The notes: generated by a model not told the origin, from the letters alone. Numbered from the stretch's first letter, positions 15,756 through 25,429 are shown. The stretch is 48,532 nucleotides of DNA from Candidatus Zixiibacteriota bacterium (GCA_024280775.1 JAJRPM010000017.1:1-48532), one strand, 5' to 3'. Program-made: numbers and translations.

Positions 15756-17642
15756 TCAATTTTTTTGCGGAGGCTCTGACTTTGGCGCGCTGAGTTTGAC
15801 CACCAGCACCGGGATATCCACTTCATGACGAACTTTCGATGAAGTTTCCCCAAATACCACATCGCCCAGGCCCTGATGTCCATGCGCCCCGAAAACTAGA
15901 AAATCTATGTCAAGCTTGCCAACGATTCCAATAATTTCTTCTGCAGGATTTCCATAGAGAATATTGATGTCCACTTGAATGTCAAGTTCTTCAATTTCGC
16001 TCGCTAGACTCTCAAGGTATTCCTCATCTTCGCGCGAATGCAAACTATCGCTCTCAGCCCCAAGGAGAAATGTACCGGGAGTTTCCACTACGTGAATAAG
16101 CGTCAGTGACGCTTTTTGGTTTTTGACAACTGAAATTGCCGCAGAAATAATCTCAGCGTCACCGTCACTATGTTCCAGCGCCGCTCCAATGTGCTTGTAT
16201 TTTACAGGCTTTATTTCGCTGGCGATTTGTTCAATCGCAAAACTCTTGCGATCTCCGTTTAACCAACTTCCTGAAACTTTCGAAAACGAGCGATAGGTGA
16301 TATATGACAAACCGGCAAACAGCAAAATCGTTACGGGGATAACGGTAAACCATACCCACAGAGGTTCATCTGTCAGCCAACCGGTAAGTTCGTCAAAGAC
16401 AAGTTTGAGATTCAAAGCGATAATGATACCGGCAATAGTCCAGGCTGTGATTTTTAACCACAGCTTACTGGCAAATTGGCCCATTTTGTTTTTGTCCGAA
16501 GTGAAGTGAATCAGTGGGATAATCGCAAAAGGCAATTGCAAACTGAGCACCACCTGCGAAAGAATCAGCATTTCATAAATCCCCTCATTCCCGTAAATCG
16601 CAATCACAATTATCGCAGGAATAAGCGCCAGACTACGAGTAAGCAATCGCCTCAGCCAGGGGCGAAGTTTGATATTTAGGAAACCCTCCATAACAATCTG
16701 GCCGCTGAGAGTTCCAGTCAGAGTGGAGCTTTGCCCGGCGGCAAGTAGCGCAATGGCAAAAGCCATCGGGGCGATATCATTGCCTAGAATCGGCGCTAGA
16801 AGCTCATGCGCCTGCTGAATCTCTGTAACAACAATACCGCGACTAAAAAACACCGCCGCGGCCATAACCAAAATCGAGGCATTCACAAAAAACGCCGCAT
16901 TCAGCGCTATAGTCGTATCAATCAGGTTAAACTTGCAAGCGGCAAGTCTGGCTGAAAAGGTCTTGGATATCTTGCGTGACTGAACCAATGAAGAGTGCAA
17001 ATACAAGTTGTGAGGCATTACCGTAGCGCCGATAATTCCGATAGCGATATACAATGAGGAACCATCAATATGGGGAATGAAGCCGTGGGCGATTCCTTTC
17101 CAATCCGGATCGGCAAAAAATATCTCAATTACAAAACAGCCTCCGATGGTAGCCACCAGCATCACAATAAAGGCCTCCATTTTCCGAACCCCCAAACGCT
17201 GAATAGCCAGCAGTAGGAAAGTATCGAATGCCGTAATCGCCGCCCCCCACAAAAGAGGCATACCGAAAAGAAGATTCAACCCGATTATTGTTCCAATCAC
17301 CTCGGCCAAATCAGTGGCGGCAATCGCAATTTCAGCCAGAACCCATAAGAACAGATTGACTGGCTTGGGATATTCGCGGCGACAACCCTGCGCGAGGTCA
17401 TAGCCGGTAACAATACCCAGCCTGGCCGACAATGTCTGCAAGACCAGAGCCATGATATTGGACATCAGGATTACCCAAATCAGCGCATAGCCGAACTTGG
17501 CTCCGCCTTCAATTGAGGTTGCCCAGTTCCCCGGGTCCATATATCCAATGCTGACCAGATACGCCGGGCCTATAAAGACGAAAAGTCGCCTAAACCAATT
17601 GCCCTTCTTAACAACTACCTGTCCCTGTGTATCAAAAGTCAT
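15756..17642 (-). CDS. mntH: NRAMP divalent metal transporter fused to a UspA domain
   Basis: This 628-residue protein pairs an NRAMP/MntH transporter with a C-terminal universal stress protein domain. NRAMP carriers import Mn(II) or Fe(II) with protons. The metal-binding motifs are intact: DPGN at 36-39 in helix 1 and MPHN near 209-212 in helix 6. About eleven helices lie between 20 and 460. The USP domain (about 480-620) opens YKHIGAALEHS and carries GAHGHQGLGDVVFGETS, a version of the ATP-binding Gx2Gx9G(S/T) motif. Such a fusion could let ATP or stress state tune transport, which is inference. A DtxR/MntR-like dyad lies 68-81 bp upstream. The paralogue called is uncertain, so Mn versus Fe preference cannot be read. 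Confidence 0.9.
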   Translation of the reverse strand: MTFDTQGQVVVKKGNWFRRLFVFIGPAYLVSIGYMDPGNWATSIEGGAKFGYALIWVILMSNIMALVLQTLSARLGIVTGYDLAQGCRREYPKPVNLFLWVLAEIAIAATDLAEVIGTIIGLNLLFGMPLLWGAAITAFDTFLLLAIQRLGVRKMEAFIVMLVATIGGCFVIEIFFADPDWKGIAHGFIPHIDGSSLYIAIGIIGATVMPHNLYLHSSLVQSRKISKTFSARLAACKFNLIDTTIALNAAFFVNASILVMAAAVFFSRGIVVTEIQQAHELLAPILGNDIAPMAFAIALLAAGQSSTLTGTLSGQIVMEGFLNIKLRPWLRRLLTRSLALIPAIIVIAIYGNEGIYEMLILSQVVLSLQLPFAIIPLIHFTSDKNKMGQFASKLWLKITAWTIAGIIIALNLKLVFDELTGWLTDEPLWVWFTVIPVTILLFAGLSYITYRSFSKVSGSWLNGDRKSFAIEQIASEIKPVKYKHIGAALEHSDGDAEIISAAISVVKNQKASLTLIHVVETPGTFLLGAESDSLHSREDEEYLESLASEIEELDIQVDINILYGNPAEEIIGIVGKLDIDFLVFGAHGHQGLGDVVFGETSSKVRHEVDIPVLVVKLSAPKSEPPQKN

Positions 17643-17977
17643 AGTCGTAATCTGCTTGCTTAGCCCGAAATGCGGCCATTGGATAAGTCTCCCATAAGAA
17701 AAAATACTGTTACCTTAGGGTAATAGTACGCGTGATAATAGTCGAAATGAATTGGGATGTCAAGGCTTAGGAATTCAAACTGCCAATGAGAGTTTGCGTA
17801 TCGGGAGAAGGTCAACCACCTCCCCTGAGAATTAGTCCTGCAGGCGCTTCAGACATATAATAATATGATGGGCCGCGACTGGTGGAAACAGAATCCGCTA
17901 TGTACTGTTGCAGTCAAAGAGATAACTCCCAGCAGGAATGAGTGAGAGAGCCGAACCTAATAGTAGCGAAAAAATAT
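17643..17977. other. Divergent intergenic region of mntH and the endonuclease V homologue
   Basis: It contains the TTACC/GGTAA dyad at 17710-17723 and otherwise no gene. An ATG at 17938 opens a 16-codon frame that is not in the frame of the nuclease homologue. The GTG at 17942 is the alternative start of that gene. Confidence 0.4.
17710..17723 (-). promoter_or_regulatory. Candidate metal-repressor operator upstream of mntH
   Basis: TTACCTTAGGGTAA is a 5+4+5 inverted repeat, 68-81 bp before the mntH start. DtxR/MntR/IdeR-family sites are AT-flanked dyads with similar AGG/CCT cores, so a metal-responsive repressor is a fair guess. No such regulator gene is in the window. Confidence 0.35.
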
Positions 17978-18706
17978 ATGAAACCTGAAATACCCCATAG
18001 CTGGACCAAGCGCTATTCCACCGCCATTGAAATCCAAAAGAACATTCTCGCGCCAAGGATGGATCTATATGGCGTAGCGCCGGAAGAAGGCCTGGTCCTG
18101 GGCATCGAATCCGCCTTCAAAGAATCTTCCCAAACCGTGTACTGCGCCGCAGTGTTGATGCGCTATCCCGGTTTCACCGAAATCGAAAGGAGTCTAGTTT
18201 TCGGAGATATTCCTTTTCCGCCAAACCCCGAAATAGCCTCTTTTCGCGAAGGCCGAATAATCGCCAAAGCTTTGGAGAAAATCGAAGCTAAGCCGGATTT
18301 ACTCATGGTTCACGGCGAAGGAATCAGCGCAATCAGCGGGATAGGCATTGCCTCACATCTTGGAATTATATACGATATACCGTCAATAGGCTGCGCACGG
18401 AGAAAACCTTCAGCGCCAAAGCCTCGTGTCGGACGTCCCAAAAACTCTCAGGCGAAAGTTCTCCGCGATGGAAAAGAAATCGCCATCGCCCTGCGTTCAA
18501 AGTTGGGAGTAAAGTCAATCTACATTTCTCCCGGCTATCATCTAGGATTAGATGACTCAGTACAGCTCGTGAAACACATGATGCGCGGATTCCGCACACC
18601 CGAACCTATACGTGTTGCGCACCTGCTGGCAACCAGGTTACGTTCAAGAATCGAACGCGAGCGAAAAGAGTCTCCCAGTCGAGTAACAGCGCCCGCCAGC
18701 AGATAG
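17978..18706 (+). CDS. Endonuclease V-family protein with altered catalytic residues
   Basis: This protein of 242 residues is counted from ATG 17978, which aligns with the family opening (HSWTKRYSTAIEIQKN); GTG 17942, with AGGA just upstream, would add 12 residues. Homology to Nfi is clear over its length: AAVLMRYPGF, FREGRIIAKALEKIEAKPDLLMV, IASHLGIIYDIPSIGCA and GLDDSVQLVKHMMRGFRTPEP. Two metal-binding aspartates differ, however: the GxD motif is GIESAF (Glu44) and DGHG is HGEG (His112, Glu114). The Glu of FREG (Glu91) is kept, the HPRR that follows DGHG is lost, and the usual GHR near the end is GYH. Endonuclease V cuts DNA or RNA at inosine. This copy may be changed in specificity or no longer catalytic. 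Confidence 0.8.
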   Translation: MKPEIPHSWTKRYSTAIEIQKNILAPRMDLYGVAPEEGLVLGIESAFKESSQTVYCAAVLMRYPGFTEIERSLVFGDIPFPPNPEIASFREGRIIAKALEKIEAKPDLLMVHGEGISAISGIGIASHLGIIYDIPSIGCARRKPSAPKPRVGRPKNSQAKVLRDGKEIAIALRSKLGVKSIYISPGYHLGLDDSVQLVKHMMRGFRTPEPIRVAHLLATRLRSRIERERKESPSRVTAPASR

Positions 18707-18739
18707 TCGCAGAAAACAAGAATCAGGGATGAAACCAAG

Positions 18740-19987
18740 ATGAGCCCCACAAAACAAAAAAGTAGCGCCAGCGCCAAAGAGAACCTAAGCCCCTCACAAC
18801 TCAATTCCCTCATCCTCGAAAAAGCCAAAGAGCTACATCCATATCTAATTGAGGTGCGACGTCACTTACATCGCAACCCCGAACTATCAAACGAAGAATT
18901 CGCCACTACCAAGTATCTGAAAAAAGAACTCGCGCAATTCGGTTTCAAGCCGTTCCCATTGAAAGCGCCAACTGGAATTCTAACCGAACTCAAAGGTGGA
19001 AAATCCGGCCCTACTATCGCGGTGCGCACAGATATTGACGCTCTCCCGATTCTTGAGAAAACAGAATTACCTTTCGCCTCAACTGTACCGGGAAAGATGC
19101 ACGCCTGCGGGCATGACACGCACATGGCCACAGTGCTGGGAACAGCCAAGCTACTGAATGAAATCAGCGAACACATCCCCGGCAATGTGCGTTTCCTGTT
19201 TCAACCCGCAGAGGAAACACCCCCCGGTGGAGCCAGACCTTTGATAGAAGAAGGGGCGCTGGAGAACCCCACTGTGTGCTGTATTCTGGGACTGCACGTT
19301 GACCCGCGAGTCAAAACCGGAAAAATCGGCTTACGTGACGGCCCCACAATGGCCTCAGTAACCGACATCGACATCCACATCGCCGGAGTATCAGCGCATG
19401 CCGCAAGACCCAATGAGGGCGTCGACGCAATCGTAGTTGCCGCTGAAATAGTCACTTCCCTTCAACGGATAGTCAGCCGTGAGATAGACCCTTTGCATTC
19501 AGTAGCGGTGACGATAGGAAAAATAGAAGGCGGAAACGCCAGAAACGTAATCGCCGCAAATGCAAAACTAACCCTGACTCTTCGCGCTTTGCTCTCTTCC
19601 GACGCCAAAACCGCATTGAAATCCATCAAGCGCAGTGTGGCAGGAATCTGCAAAGCCTATGGCGCTACCGGAGAAGTGGAAGTCCTGGCTGAATATCCAT
19701 CGCTGTCCAATACGCCTCGGGTTAATCAGTGCTTCGAGAAATCCATGACCTCACTCTTCGGAAAAGGACGCGTAATCGAAACCGATCAGGTCCTCGGTGG
19801 TGAAGACTTTGCCTGCTACTTAGAGCATGTGCCCGGAGCCCAGGTTCGACTGGGCATTCGCAACCCTGCAATCGGGGCCACCGAAGGTTGGCATTCTGAT
19901 CGTTTTGTTGTGGACGAAGAAGCCATATATTACGGAGTCGCCATGATGGCGAAAACCGTACTTGTCGCGCTTGACTCCTATGCCTAA
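18740..19987 (+). CDS. M20-family amidohydrolase (N-acyl amino acid / hippurate hydrolase type)
   Basis: This 415-residue cytoplasmic metallohydrolase cleaves an N-acyl or peptide-like amide bond. Metal and catalytic residues are visible: HACGHDTH (121-128), QPAEE (155-159) with the catalytic Glu, GLHV near 182, the dimer-domain motif SAHAARPNEGVDAI, GGEDF near 352, and the closing WHSDRF. A lysine/serine-rich N-terminal stretch of about 25 residues precedes the domain. Relatives include hippurate, IAA-amino acid and N-acetyl-amino acid hydrolases, so the natural substrate is open. It starts 33 bp after the endonuclease V homologue and may share its transcript. Confidence 0.9.
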   Translation: MSPTKQKSSASAKENLSPSQLNSLILEKAKELHPYLIEVRRHLHRNPELSNEEFATTKYLKKELAQFGFKPFPLKAPTGILTELKGGKSGPTIAVRTDIDALPILEKTELPFASTVPGKMHACGHDTHMATVLGTAKLLNEISEHIPGNVRFLFQPAEETPPGGARPLIEEGALENPTVCCILGLHVDPRVKTGKIGLRDGPTMASVTDIDIHIAGVSAHAARPNEGVDAIVVAAEIVTSLQRIVSREIDPLHSVAVTIGKIEGGNARNVIAANAKLTLTLRALLSSDAKTALKSIKRSVAGICKAYGATGEVEVLAEYPSLSNTPRVNQCFEKSMTSLFGKGRVIETDQVLGGEDFACYLEHVPGAQVRLGIRNPAIGATEGWHSDRFVVDEEAIYYGVAMMAKTVLVALDSYA

Positions 19988-20062
19988 CCGGCGCTAGCAG
20001 GCCAATCGCTACTTTGATATTCATCAAGAAACCTGGCCGATTTAGCTGGAAGGCTCCACTTA

Positions 20063-21643
20063 ATGATTCAGCGGGAATCAAATCTACATCTACGCAAGAG
20101 ACGGTTTTGCGCTCTGGCGTGCGGAGTCTTTCTGCTGGTTTTTGCCGTCCCTGGCCAGGCGCAATGGAAATCACTGGATACCTATCGCAAAGATTTCCTG
20201 AATATTGGCTCATATTCATACATCACCGCAATCACCTCCAGTGACTACTACGCCTATTTCGGCTCATCTTCGGGGATACTGCGCTACGACATACTCAATC
20301 GTGAATTCATCGAGCCGTTGAGCATCAGCGCCGATGGCTTAGTCGGAAACACGATTTCGCGTATTGTAGCCTCATTCGATGATGAAAAACTCTGGGTCGA
20401 AACTGATTTCGGCGTCTTTTTGTATGAGCGAGTCTTCGGCTATTGGACACAGACAAGTGGTTTTCCCAATGGTATCAACAGCGGCTCCTACGTAGCTCCT
20501 GAGCCGATTCATAATCCACCATTCGGCTACACCTATTTCCCTGATGGCGTAATAATGAGCGACGCTGGCCGGCAATTCATAACCGAGCCAATATATCAGG
20601 ACAAAGCTGGCTACTTGTGGATGGGGATTCAAGGGTTTGGTCCCGCCCGAAGCGAGGTCAATAACGGCGATTTGGAGTTTCTGCCCTTTGGCCTATTGGG
20701 TGATGATATCACCTCTATTCGCGCCATTGATGACAATTTGGTAATAGGCGGATACTTGGGAGCTTCCGCCAGAGTCGGCTTAACTCAGCTGAATCTAACC
20801 ACCGGAGCCTTCGACTATATCGAACAGGGTATCTATCGCAATTTCCCCGAAGTCAATGTGACTTCGCTGGGTGAATCCAATCGGGCGATTCTAGTCGGAA
20901 CCGCCAGCGGCCTCTATGAAATCAGCAAAAAAGACAACACTCCGCTGGCGCGCTATGACAGATTCAACGGCCTACCCAATACCCAGGTCAACGCCTCTCT
21001 GGGATTTGGTGATACAATTCTGGTGGCGACACAATTAGGACTGGGTATGCTCTACGCAGACACCACCGGCGCAGTATCCCTAAGAAAGAATGTCCTGCCT
21101 GCTTCGCATGTCTATTGCCTGGAGCCTGCCTACCCGGCAGGAAGGCGCAAGCTACCAAAGTCCAGCCAGGTGCGCCCTCGCTACATTTGGGTCGGAGCCG
21201 AAAAGGGCGCATACAGACTCAATGTAAAAACTCTAAAGCTCAAAAAACTCAATGATCCCGAGATGATTCTCCAAAGTCCGGTGTGGAAAATCCGACTGCG
21301 TGGCTCAGAGCTGTGGCTTCTGGCTCAAGATGGACTGGTGAAAATCGATGTGCAAACCGGAGAGGCCGAATCCTTTTTGGAAGTAAGTCGATTCACCGAC
21401 CATACTTCGTTTGACGTTAACGAAGAGCTAATAGCAATCGGGACCAAGTCGGGTTTGGAAATAATCCCCTATCGCAAGAGAGACAGCAAAGGCAAAAAGT
21501 CATTGTCTGTAAGATTTTCCGCAAACGACGGATTGCCCTCGAATTACATTACTTCAGTAGAATTTGCCGGAGATTTCCTTTGGATAGGAACCGATAGAGG
21601 CTTAAGCAGATTTTGGTGGAATAACCCCTCCAGAGTTTATTGA
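20063..21643 (+). CDS. Exported beta-propeller protein with Reg_prop-like repeats
   Basis: This 526-residue protein starts at ATG 20063, with GGAAGG 9 bases upstream. A signal peptide is visible after a basic stretch (CALACGVFLLVFAVPGQAQ). The remainder is repeated blades with W-x-G-T-x-G-L-like motifs: KLWVETDFGVFLYE, GYLWMGIQGFG, ILVGTASGLYE and FLWIGTDRGLSRFWWN, plus GNTISRIV and SNYITSVEF strands. These match two-component-regulator propeller blades found in sensor ectodomains, here without histidine kinase or membrane anchor. It has no T9SS tag. It may be a periplasmic or surface binding protein; the ligand is unknown. Confidence 0.75.
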   Translation: MIQRESNLHLRKRRFCALACGVFLLVFAVPGQAQWKSLDTYRKDFLNIGSYSYITAITSSDYYAYFGSSSGILRYDILNREFIEPLSISADGLVGNTISRIVASFDDEKLWVETDFGVFLYERVFGYWTQTSGFPNGINSGSYVAPEPIHNPPFGYTYFPDGVIMSDAGRQFITEPIYQDKAGYLWMGIQGFGPARSEVNNGDLEFLPFGLLGDDITSIRAIDDNLVIGGYLGASARVGLTQLNLTTGAFDYIEQGIYRNFPEVNVTSLGESNRAILVGTASGLYEISKKDNTPLARYDRFNGLPNTQVNASLGFGDTILVATQLGLGMLYADTTGAVSLRKNVLPASHVYCLEPAYPAGRRKLPKSSQVRPRYIWVGAEKGAYRLNVKTLKLKKLNDPEMILQSPVWKIRLRGSELWLLAQDGLVKIDVQTGEAESFLEVSRFTDHTSFDVNEELIAIGTKSGLEIIPYRKRDSKGKKSLSVRFSANDGLPSNYITSVEFAGDFLWIGTDRGLSRFWWNNPSRVY

Positions 21644-21771
21644 GACTTTTGAGCATCTTCATACGTATTAAAAGAAGCGACAATCAGCGTCAGACTCAGT
21701 CTATCAAGCGATAGCTCTTAAGAATTGTTAATCTTTGATATATCATCTTTGCTGTACCATCATTGTGTATC

Positions 21772-23319
21772 ATGACAAAACATCCTATTTTCCACTCTAT
21801 GCGAACGCGCTCCCAATCTGCTTTCTCTAGCGTTACCCTCGGATTACTTAGTCTGGTTTTCTTGGTTATTCTACTAGTGTCAGTCACAACAACCAAAGCG
21901 GCAGATCAGGATCAATTCGATGTCAGAGAACTTTCGGTTGAAGGCTGGGCGCTGGGGACTCTAATTGGCGATTTCAATGGCGATGGACTCGGTGATGTCG
22001 TGATAGTCTATTTCCCCACCAAAATCCGCGATCAGCGTCGTTTTCTCGGATGGTTCCTACAGGATAAATCAACCGGTTTCAACTCAGCGCCAAGCTATGT
22101 CAGCCCCGCTCCGGCAACAGCAACGCAATTCCAGGTAGCAAACATCGATGGTGATAGCGATGACGAAATTGTCTTTCTGGACAATAGCGGTGTGCAACAA
22201 ATCTCACTGGCTGGCTCATCAATCACTTCACCCAAGAGAATAATCCGAAAACAAACAGTCTACCGGGCCGCAGATTTCCGCGGAGCAATTATTTCAGAAT
22301 TTGCTCTCGAGCTAAATGGCTTGCCCGGTTTGGAGTTCATTATTCCCACCGAGGTGGGTTTCTCAATCTATCAAACATCGGATAACTCGTCCTACGAGCT
22401 GGTTACCGACATTCAATTAAAAAGCGCCGCGGTGCCATTTGGCTTTGAGAGACTCTTCTTTCGCAAACGCAACCGCCCTCATGCCTACACAGTAGAAACT
22501 CCGGAGCTTATCCCAGCCGATGCAAATCTCGACCGCCGTATGGACTTATACGCCCTCTACGAAAACCGCCTCTATTTATTCTTACAGGATGAAAGCGGCA
22601 ACTTTTCGCGTACACCTGACAGACTATTGGAGCTAACCGAATTATCGGCAGGAGAATCATGTCATCCTATTTTGATAGATTGCAATGCCGACGGTCGACC
22701 TGATGTTGTTTCGCTTCGGATGCGCGGTGGGGTGGCCGCTCCGGAGTGCATGGTGGACATTTTCCTTAGTGACAAGTCCGGTTACTTGAGCCAAACACCG
22801 AATAAAACGCTACGTCTGACACAAGCGCGAAGCTCGCTTATGGTAATCGACATCGAAGGTGACGGAGTACCGGAAATAGTCTTGCCAGCAGTTGAGCTTG
22901 GCGCGGTGGCCACTATTAAAATGATGATGCAGAAAAAGGGCTCTTTGGATTTGCTTATTTATGAGCTATTAGATGGCATTCCCGCAGATGAATTCTCACA
23001 GAGGAAAAAGTTTTCATTTGCACTCAACTACTCAACCGAACATCCGGACAATGAAATCTTGTTTGACTGGTCAGCGGATTTTAATAATGACGGTCTGCTC
23101 GATTTGGTATATACCGATGGCGCTGATCACCTGGAGATATTCTATGGATCACGCATCGATGGTTTAGAAAAAGAGAATGACATAGAAGTGTCTATCCCTG
23201 ATGCCGCGAACATAATCACCCGAGAACTGAACCGTGACGGCAAAATGGATTTGATAATCGAACAAAAGAACACCGGCAAAATCAATGGTGTGTGGACACT
23301 AGTGACACGAAGCTTATAG
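21772..23319 (+). CDS. Exported FG-GAP/VCBS-like repeat protein
   Basis: ATG 21772 is preferred over GTG 21763. The N-terminus (TRSQSAFSSVTLGLLSLVFLVILLVSV, here only described as residues 10-37) is a signal anchor or signal peptide ending near KAA-DQ. The body contains spaced calcium-loop units such as GDFNGDGLGDVVIV, NIDGDSDDEIVFL, DCNADGRPDVVSL, DIEGDGVPEIVL and DFNNDGLLDLVY, typical of FG-GAP/VCBS propellers. It ends ELNRDGKMDLIIEQ with no T9SS or dockerin tag. It lies between the propeller gene and ybbR on the same strand; the 15-bp gap to ybbR suggests a shared transcript. Function is unassigned. Confidence 0.75.
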   Translation: MTKHPIFHSMRTRSQSAFSSVTLGLLSLVFLVILLVSVTTTKAADQDQFDVRELSVEGWALGTLIGDFNGDGLGDVVIVYFPTKIRDQRRFLGWFLQDKSTGFNSAPSYVSPAPATATQFQVANIDGDSDDEIVFLDNSGVQQISLAGSSITSPKRIIRKQTVYRAADFRGAIISEFALELNGLPGLEFIIPTEVGFSIYQTSDNSSYELVTDIQLKSAAVPFGFERLFFRKRNRPHAYTVETPELIPADANLDRRMDLYALYENRLYLFLQDESGNFSRTPDRLLELTELSAGESCHPILIDCNADGRPDVVSLRMRGGVAAPECMVDIFLSDKSGYLSQTPNKTLRLTQARSSLMVIDIEGDGVPEIVLPAVELGAVATIKMMMQKKGSLDLLIYELLDGIPADEFSQRKKFSFALNYSTEHPDNEILFDWSADFNNDGLLDLVYTDGADHLEIFYGSRIDGLEKENDIEVSIPDAANIITRELNRDGKMDLIIEQKNTGKINGVWTLVTRSL

Positions 23320-23334
23320 GAAAGCTCATCAAAT

Positions 23335-24237
23335 ATGTTTTCAAATCTACCTCTAAAAGCCCTGGCTGTAGCATTGGCTTTACTTTTTTGGCTACATGTG
23401 GTTACTGAGAAGAACTACGAAGTCGAAGAAACACTTCCGGTGTCTTTGGTTCTGACCGCTGAAAATCGAGCGTTAGCTGAGCCGCCGCCTGATTCGTTAC
23501 GCATGCTAATCTCGGCGACCGGAAAAGCGCTACTAAGAAGCGCCTGGAAAGAAAAAGGTGTTTCTATCCGCGTAGGCGAAACACGAATTGGGCGACGCGA
23601 ATTGGAGCTTTCAACCGACAATGTGGCATTACTGGATGGCTCCGGGGTAGAATTGCAAAGTGTTCTTGCGCCGCGAAATTATCGCTTTACCATCGATGTG
23701 GTCGACAGCGCCCTTTTGCCGGTGCGCAGTAGAGTAAATATTACACCGGCGGCGGGCTTCGTAGTCGGCACGGTGGATTCTATCAGTCCCGCAGTTGTTC
23801 GCGCAATAGGACCCAAAAGCTCCTTGCAGAGACTTACATTTGCAAGCATGGAAGTCGAAACAGCGCTGAATGTTAGCAATGATGTTGTGATGAGTGTCGC
23901 ATTGGATACTTCCGAAGTCTATGGAGTGCGATTCAGCCCGTCACAAGTAACCTATCGCGCCAACGTAACAGCAGTGCGTCAAAAAGTTATAGAGGATATC
24001 CCCATAGCCCTGCTAAATGCTCCAGAATACGCCATAGATGTATTGCCCAAAGTAATCAGCGCAATCGTTTCCGGCGCTTTGGATGAGATAAAGAAAATCC
24101 AGAGCGGGGATGTTAGTGTCACAGTTGATTTTCAACGACGCGACACCTCTGGCTTTGCCCCTATAGGTGTTTCACTTCCAGCCAGACTCAAGCTCGTTTC
24201 AATCTCTGACTCCCTGGCGCAGATTATCATTCACTAG
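23335..24237 (+). CDS. YbbR-domain protein
   Basis: This 300-residue protein starts at MFSNLPLKALAVALALLFWL, the characteristic YbbR N-terminal helix, with GGAAAG 10 bases upstream. Three YbbR-like beta repeats follow (about 30-115, 115-210 and 210-300), including PVRSRVNITPAAGFVVG and VRAIGPKSSL in the second. In Firmicutes the YbbR protein CdaR controls the diadenylate cyclase CdaA; no cyclase is beside this gene, so the same role is not assured. It sits 27 bp before tsaD. Confidence 0.85.
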   Translation: MFSNLPLKALAVALALLFWLHVVTEKNYEVEETLPVSLVLTAENRALAEPPPDSLRMLISATGKALLRSAWKEKGVSIRVGETRIGRRELELSTDNVALLDGSGVELQSVLAPRNYRFTIDVVDSALLPVRSRVNITPAAGFVVGTVDSISPAVVRAIGPKSSLQRLTFASMEVETALNVSNDVVMSVALDTSEVYGVRFSPSQVTYRANVTAVRQKVIEDIPIALLNAPEYAIDVLPKVISAIVSGALDEIKKIQSGDVSVTVDFQRRDTSGFAPIGVSLPARLKLVSISDSLAQIIIH

Positions 24238-24264
24238 AGCCAAATCAAGAATTCGCTATTCCCG

Positions 24265-25275
24265 ATGGCCTTCCTAACACTTGGTATAGAATCCTCCTGC
24301 GACGAAACCGCGGTCGCTATCGTTGAGGACGGCTCCCGTGTGCGATCGAATATAATACTGAGTCAGGCCGAGCATTCGGTTTTCGGAGGAGTTGTCCCTG
24401 AGATAGCCAGTCGCAAACACGTAGTATCCATAGGCCCAATTTTCAAACGCTCTCTATCAGAGGCTGGATTGGAACTGAGCGAAATCGACCTGATTGCCGC
24501 AACTCGTGGCCCCGGGCTGATAGGTTGTCTGTTGGTGGGGCTAAACTTCGCTCGCGGCCTATCTTTGGCGACAGGAAAACCCTTGGTCGCCGTCAATCAT
24601 CTTGAAGGACACATAGCGGCCAATTCCCTGGCCTGTGTCGATCTGGATTCACATCACTTAACTTTGCTAATCTCCGGTGGCCACACCTTGCTGGTGGAAG
24701 TGCGTGGGACAGGTGATTATCACGTGCTGGGCGAGACCAGAGATGATGCAGTAGGTGAAGCTTTCGATAAAGTCGCTAAGCTCGTAGGCCTAGGCTACCC
24801 CGGCGGAGCCAAGATAGACCAGCTCGCCAAAAGTGGTAATCCGAAAGCAATCAGATTCCCCCGTCCAATGCGTCATAGCGGTGACTATGACTTTTCCTAC
24901 TCCGGTCTAAAGACTGCAGTGGCCTTGCATTGGAATTCTCTATCAGACACCCAAAAGCAGAGTGATATAGCCGATGTGGTCGCGTCATTTCAAGAAGCCG
25001 CAGTCGATATACTGGCGCAAAAGACAATTGACGCCGCCGAGGAGCTGAATATATCAGCAGTAACCCTGGCCGGCGGAGTCGCCGCCAATAGCCGTTTGCG
25101 GACTCTATTGGCCGAAAAGCTCGAAAAACGAGGAATCAAGTTCTATTTCCCCCAGCTAGATCTTTGCACCGACAATGCCGCAATGATAGCCGCCGCCGGA
25201 TATTTCCAATATCGCCTGCGAGGCGCATCAAAGATGGATATAGACTCACAACCAGCGCTTCGCCTGGGGCAATAA
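24265..25275 (+). CDS. tsaD: tRNA N6-adenosine threonylcarbamoyltransferase TsaD
   Basis: TsaD transfers the threonylcarbamoyl group to A37 of ANN-decoding tRNAs, together with TsaB and TsaE. The 336-residue length is normal. Family marks are GIESSCDETAVAIV (7-20), FGGVVPEIASRKH (40-52), the metal-binding NHLEGH (111-116), ISGGHTLL, GLGYPGG and LAGGVAANSRLR. The ATG at 24265 has no clear ribosome site, but the first residues fit the family start. It is an essential core gene and indicates ordinary chromosome here. Confidence 0.97.
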   Translation: MAFLTLGIESSCDETAVAIVEDGSRVRSNIILSQAEHSVFGGVVPEIASRKHVVSIGPIFKRSLSEAGLELSEIDLIAATRGPGLIGCLLVGLNFARGLSLATGKPLVAVNHLEGHIAANSLACVDLDSHHLTLLISGGHTLLVEVRGTGDYHVLGETRDDAVGEAFDKVAKLVGLGYPGGAKIDQLAKSGNPKAIRFPRPMRHSGDYDFSYSGLKTAVALHWNSLSDTQKQSDIADVVASFQEAAVDILAQKTIDAAEELNISAVTLAGGVAANSRLRTLLAEKLEKRGIKFYFPQLDLCTDNAAMIAAAGYFQYRLRGASKMDIDSQPALRLGQ

Positions 25276-25429
25276 TCAGCGCCCGAAACGATACTTATTA
25301 ACAATAATCCTCTGCCTGAGTGAGCTAACTCGATTAGCTGTAATGCCCTGTGGGGTTATAGCTTAAGTATACAGGTCGATAGCGCGTATTTAATGCGCCC
25401 AAGTTGCGCGCGCCTCCCTCTAAGGCGTC

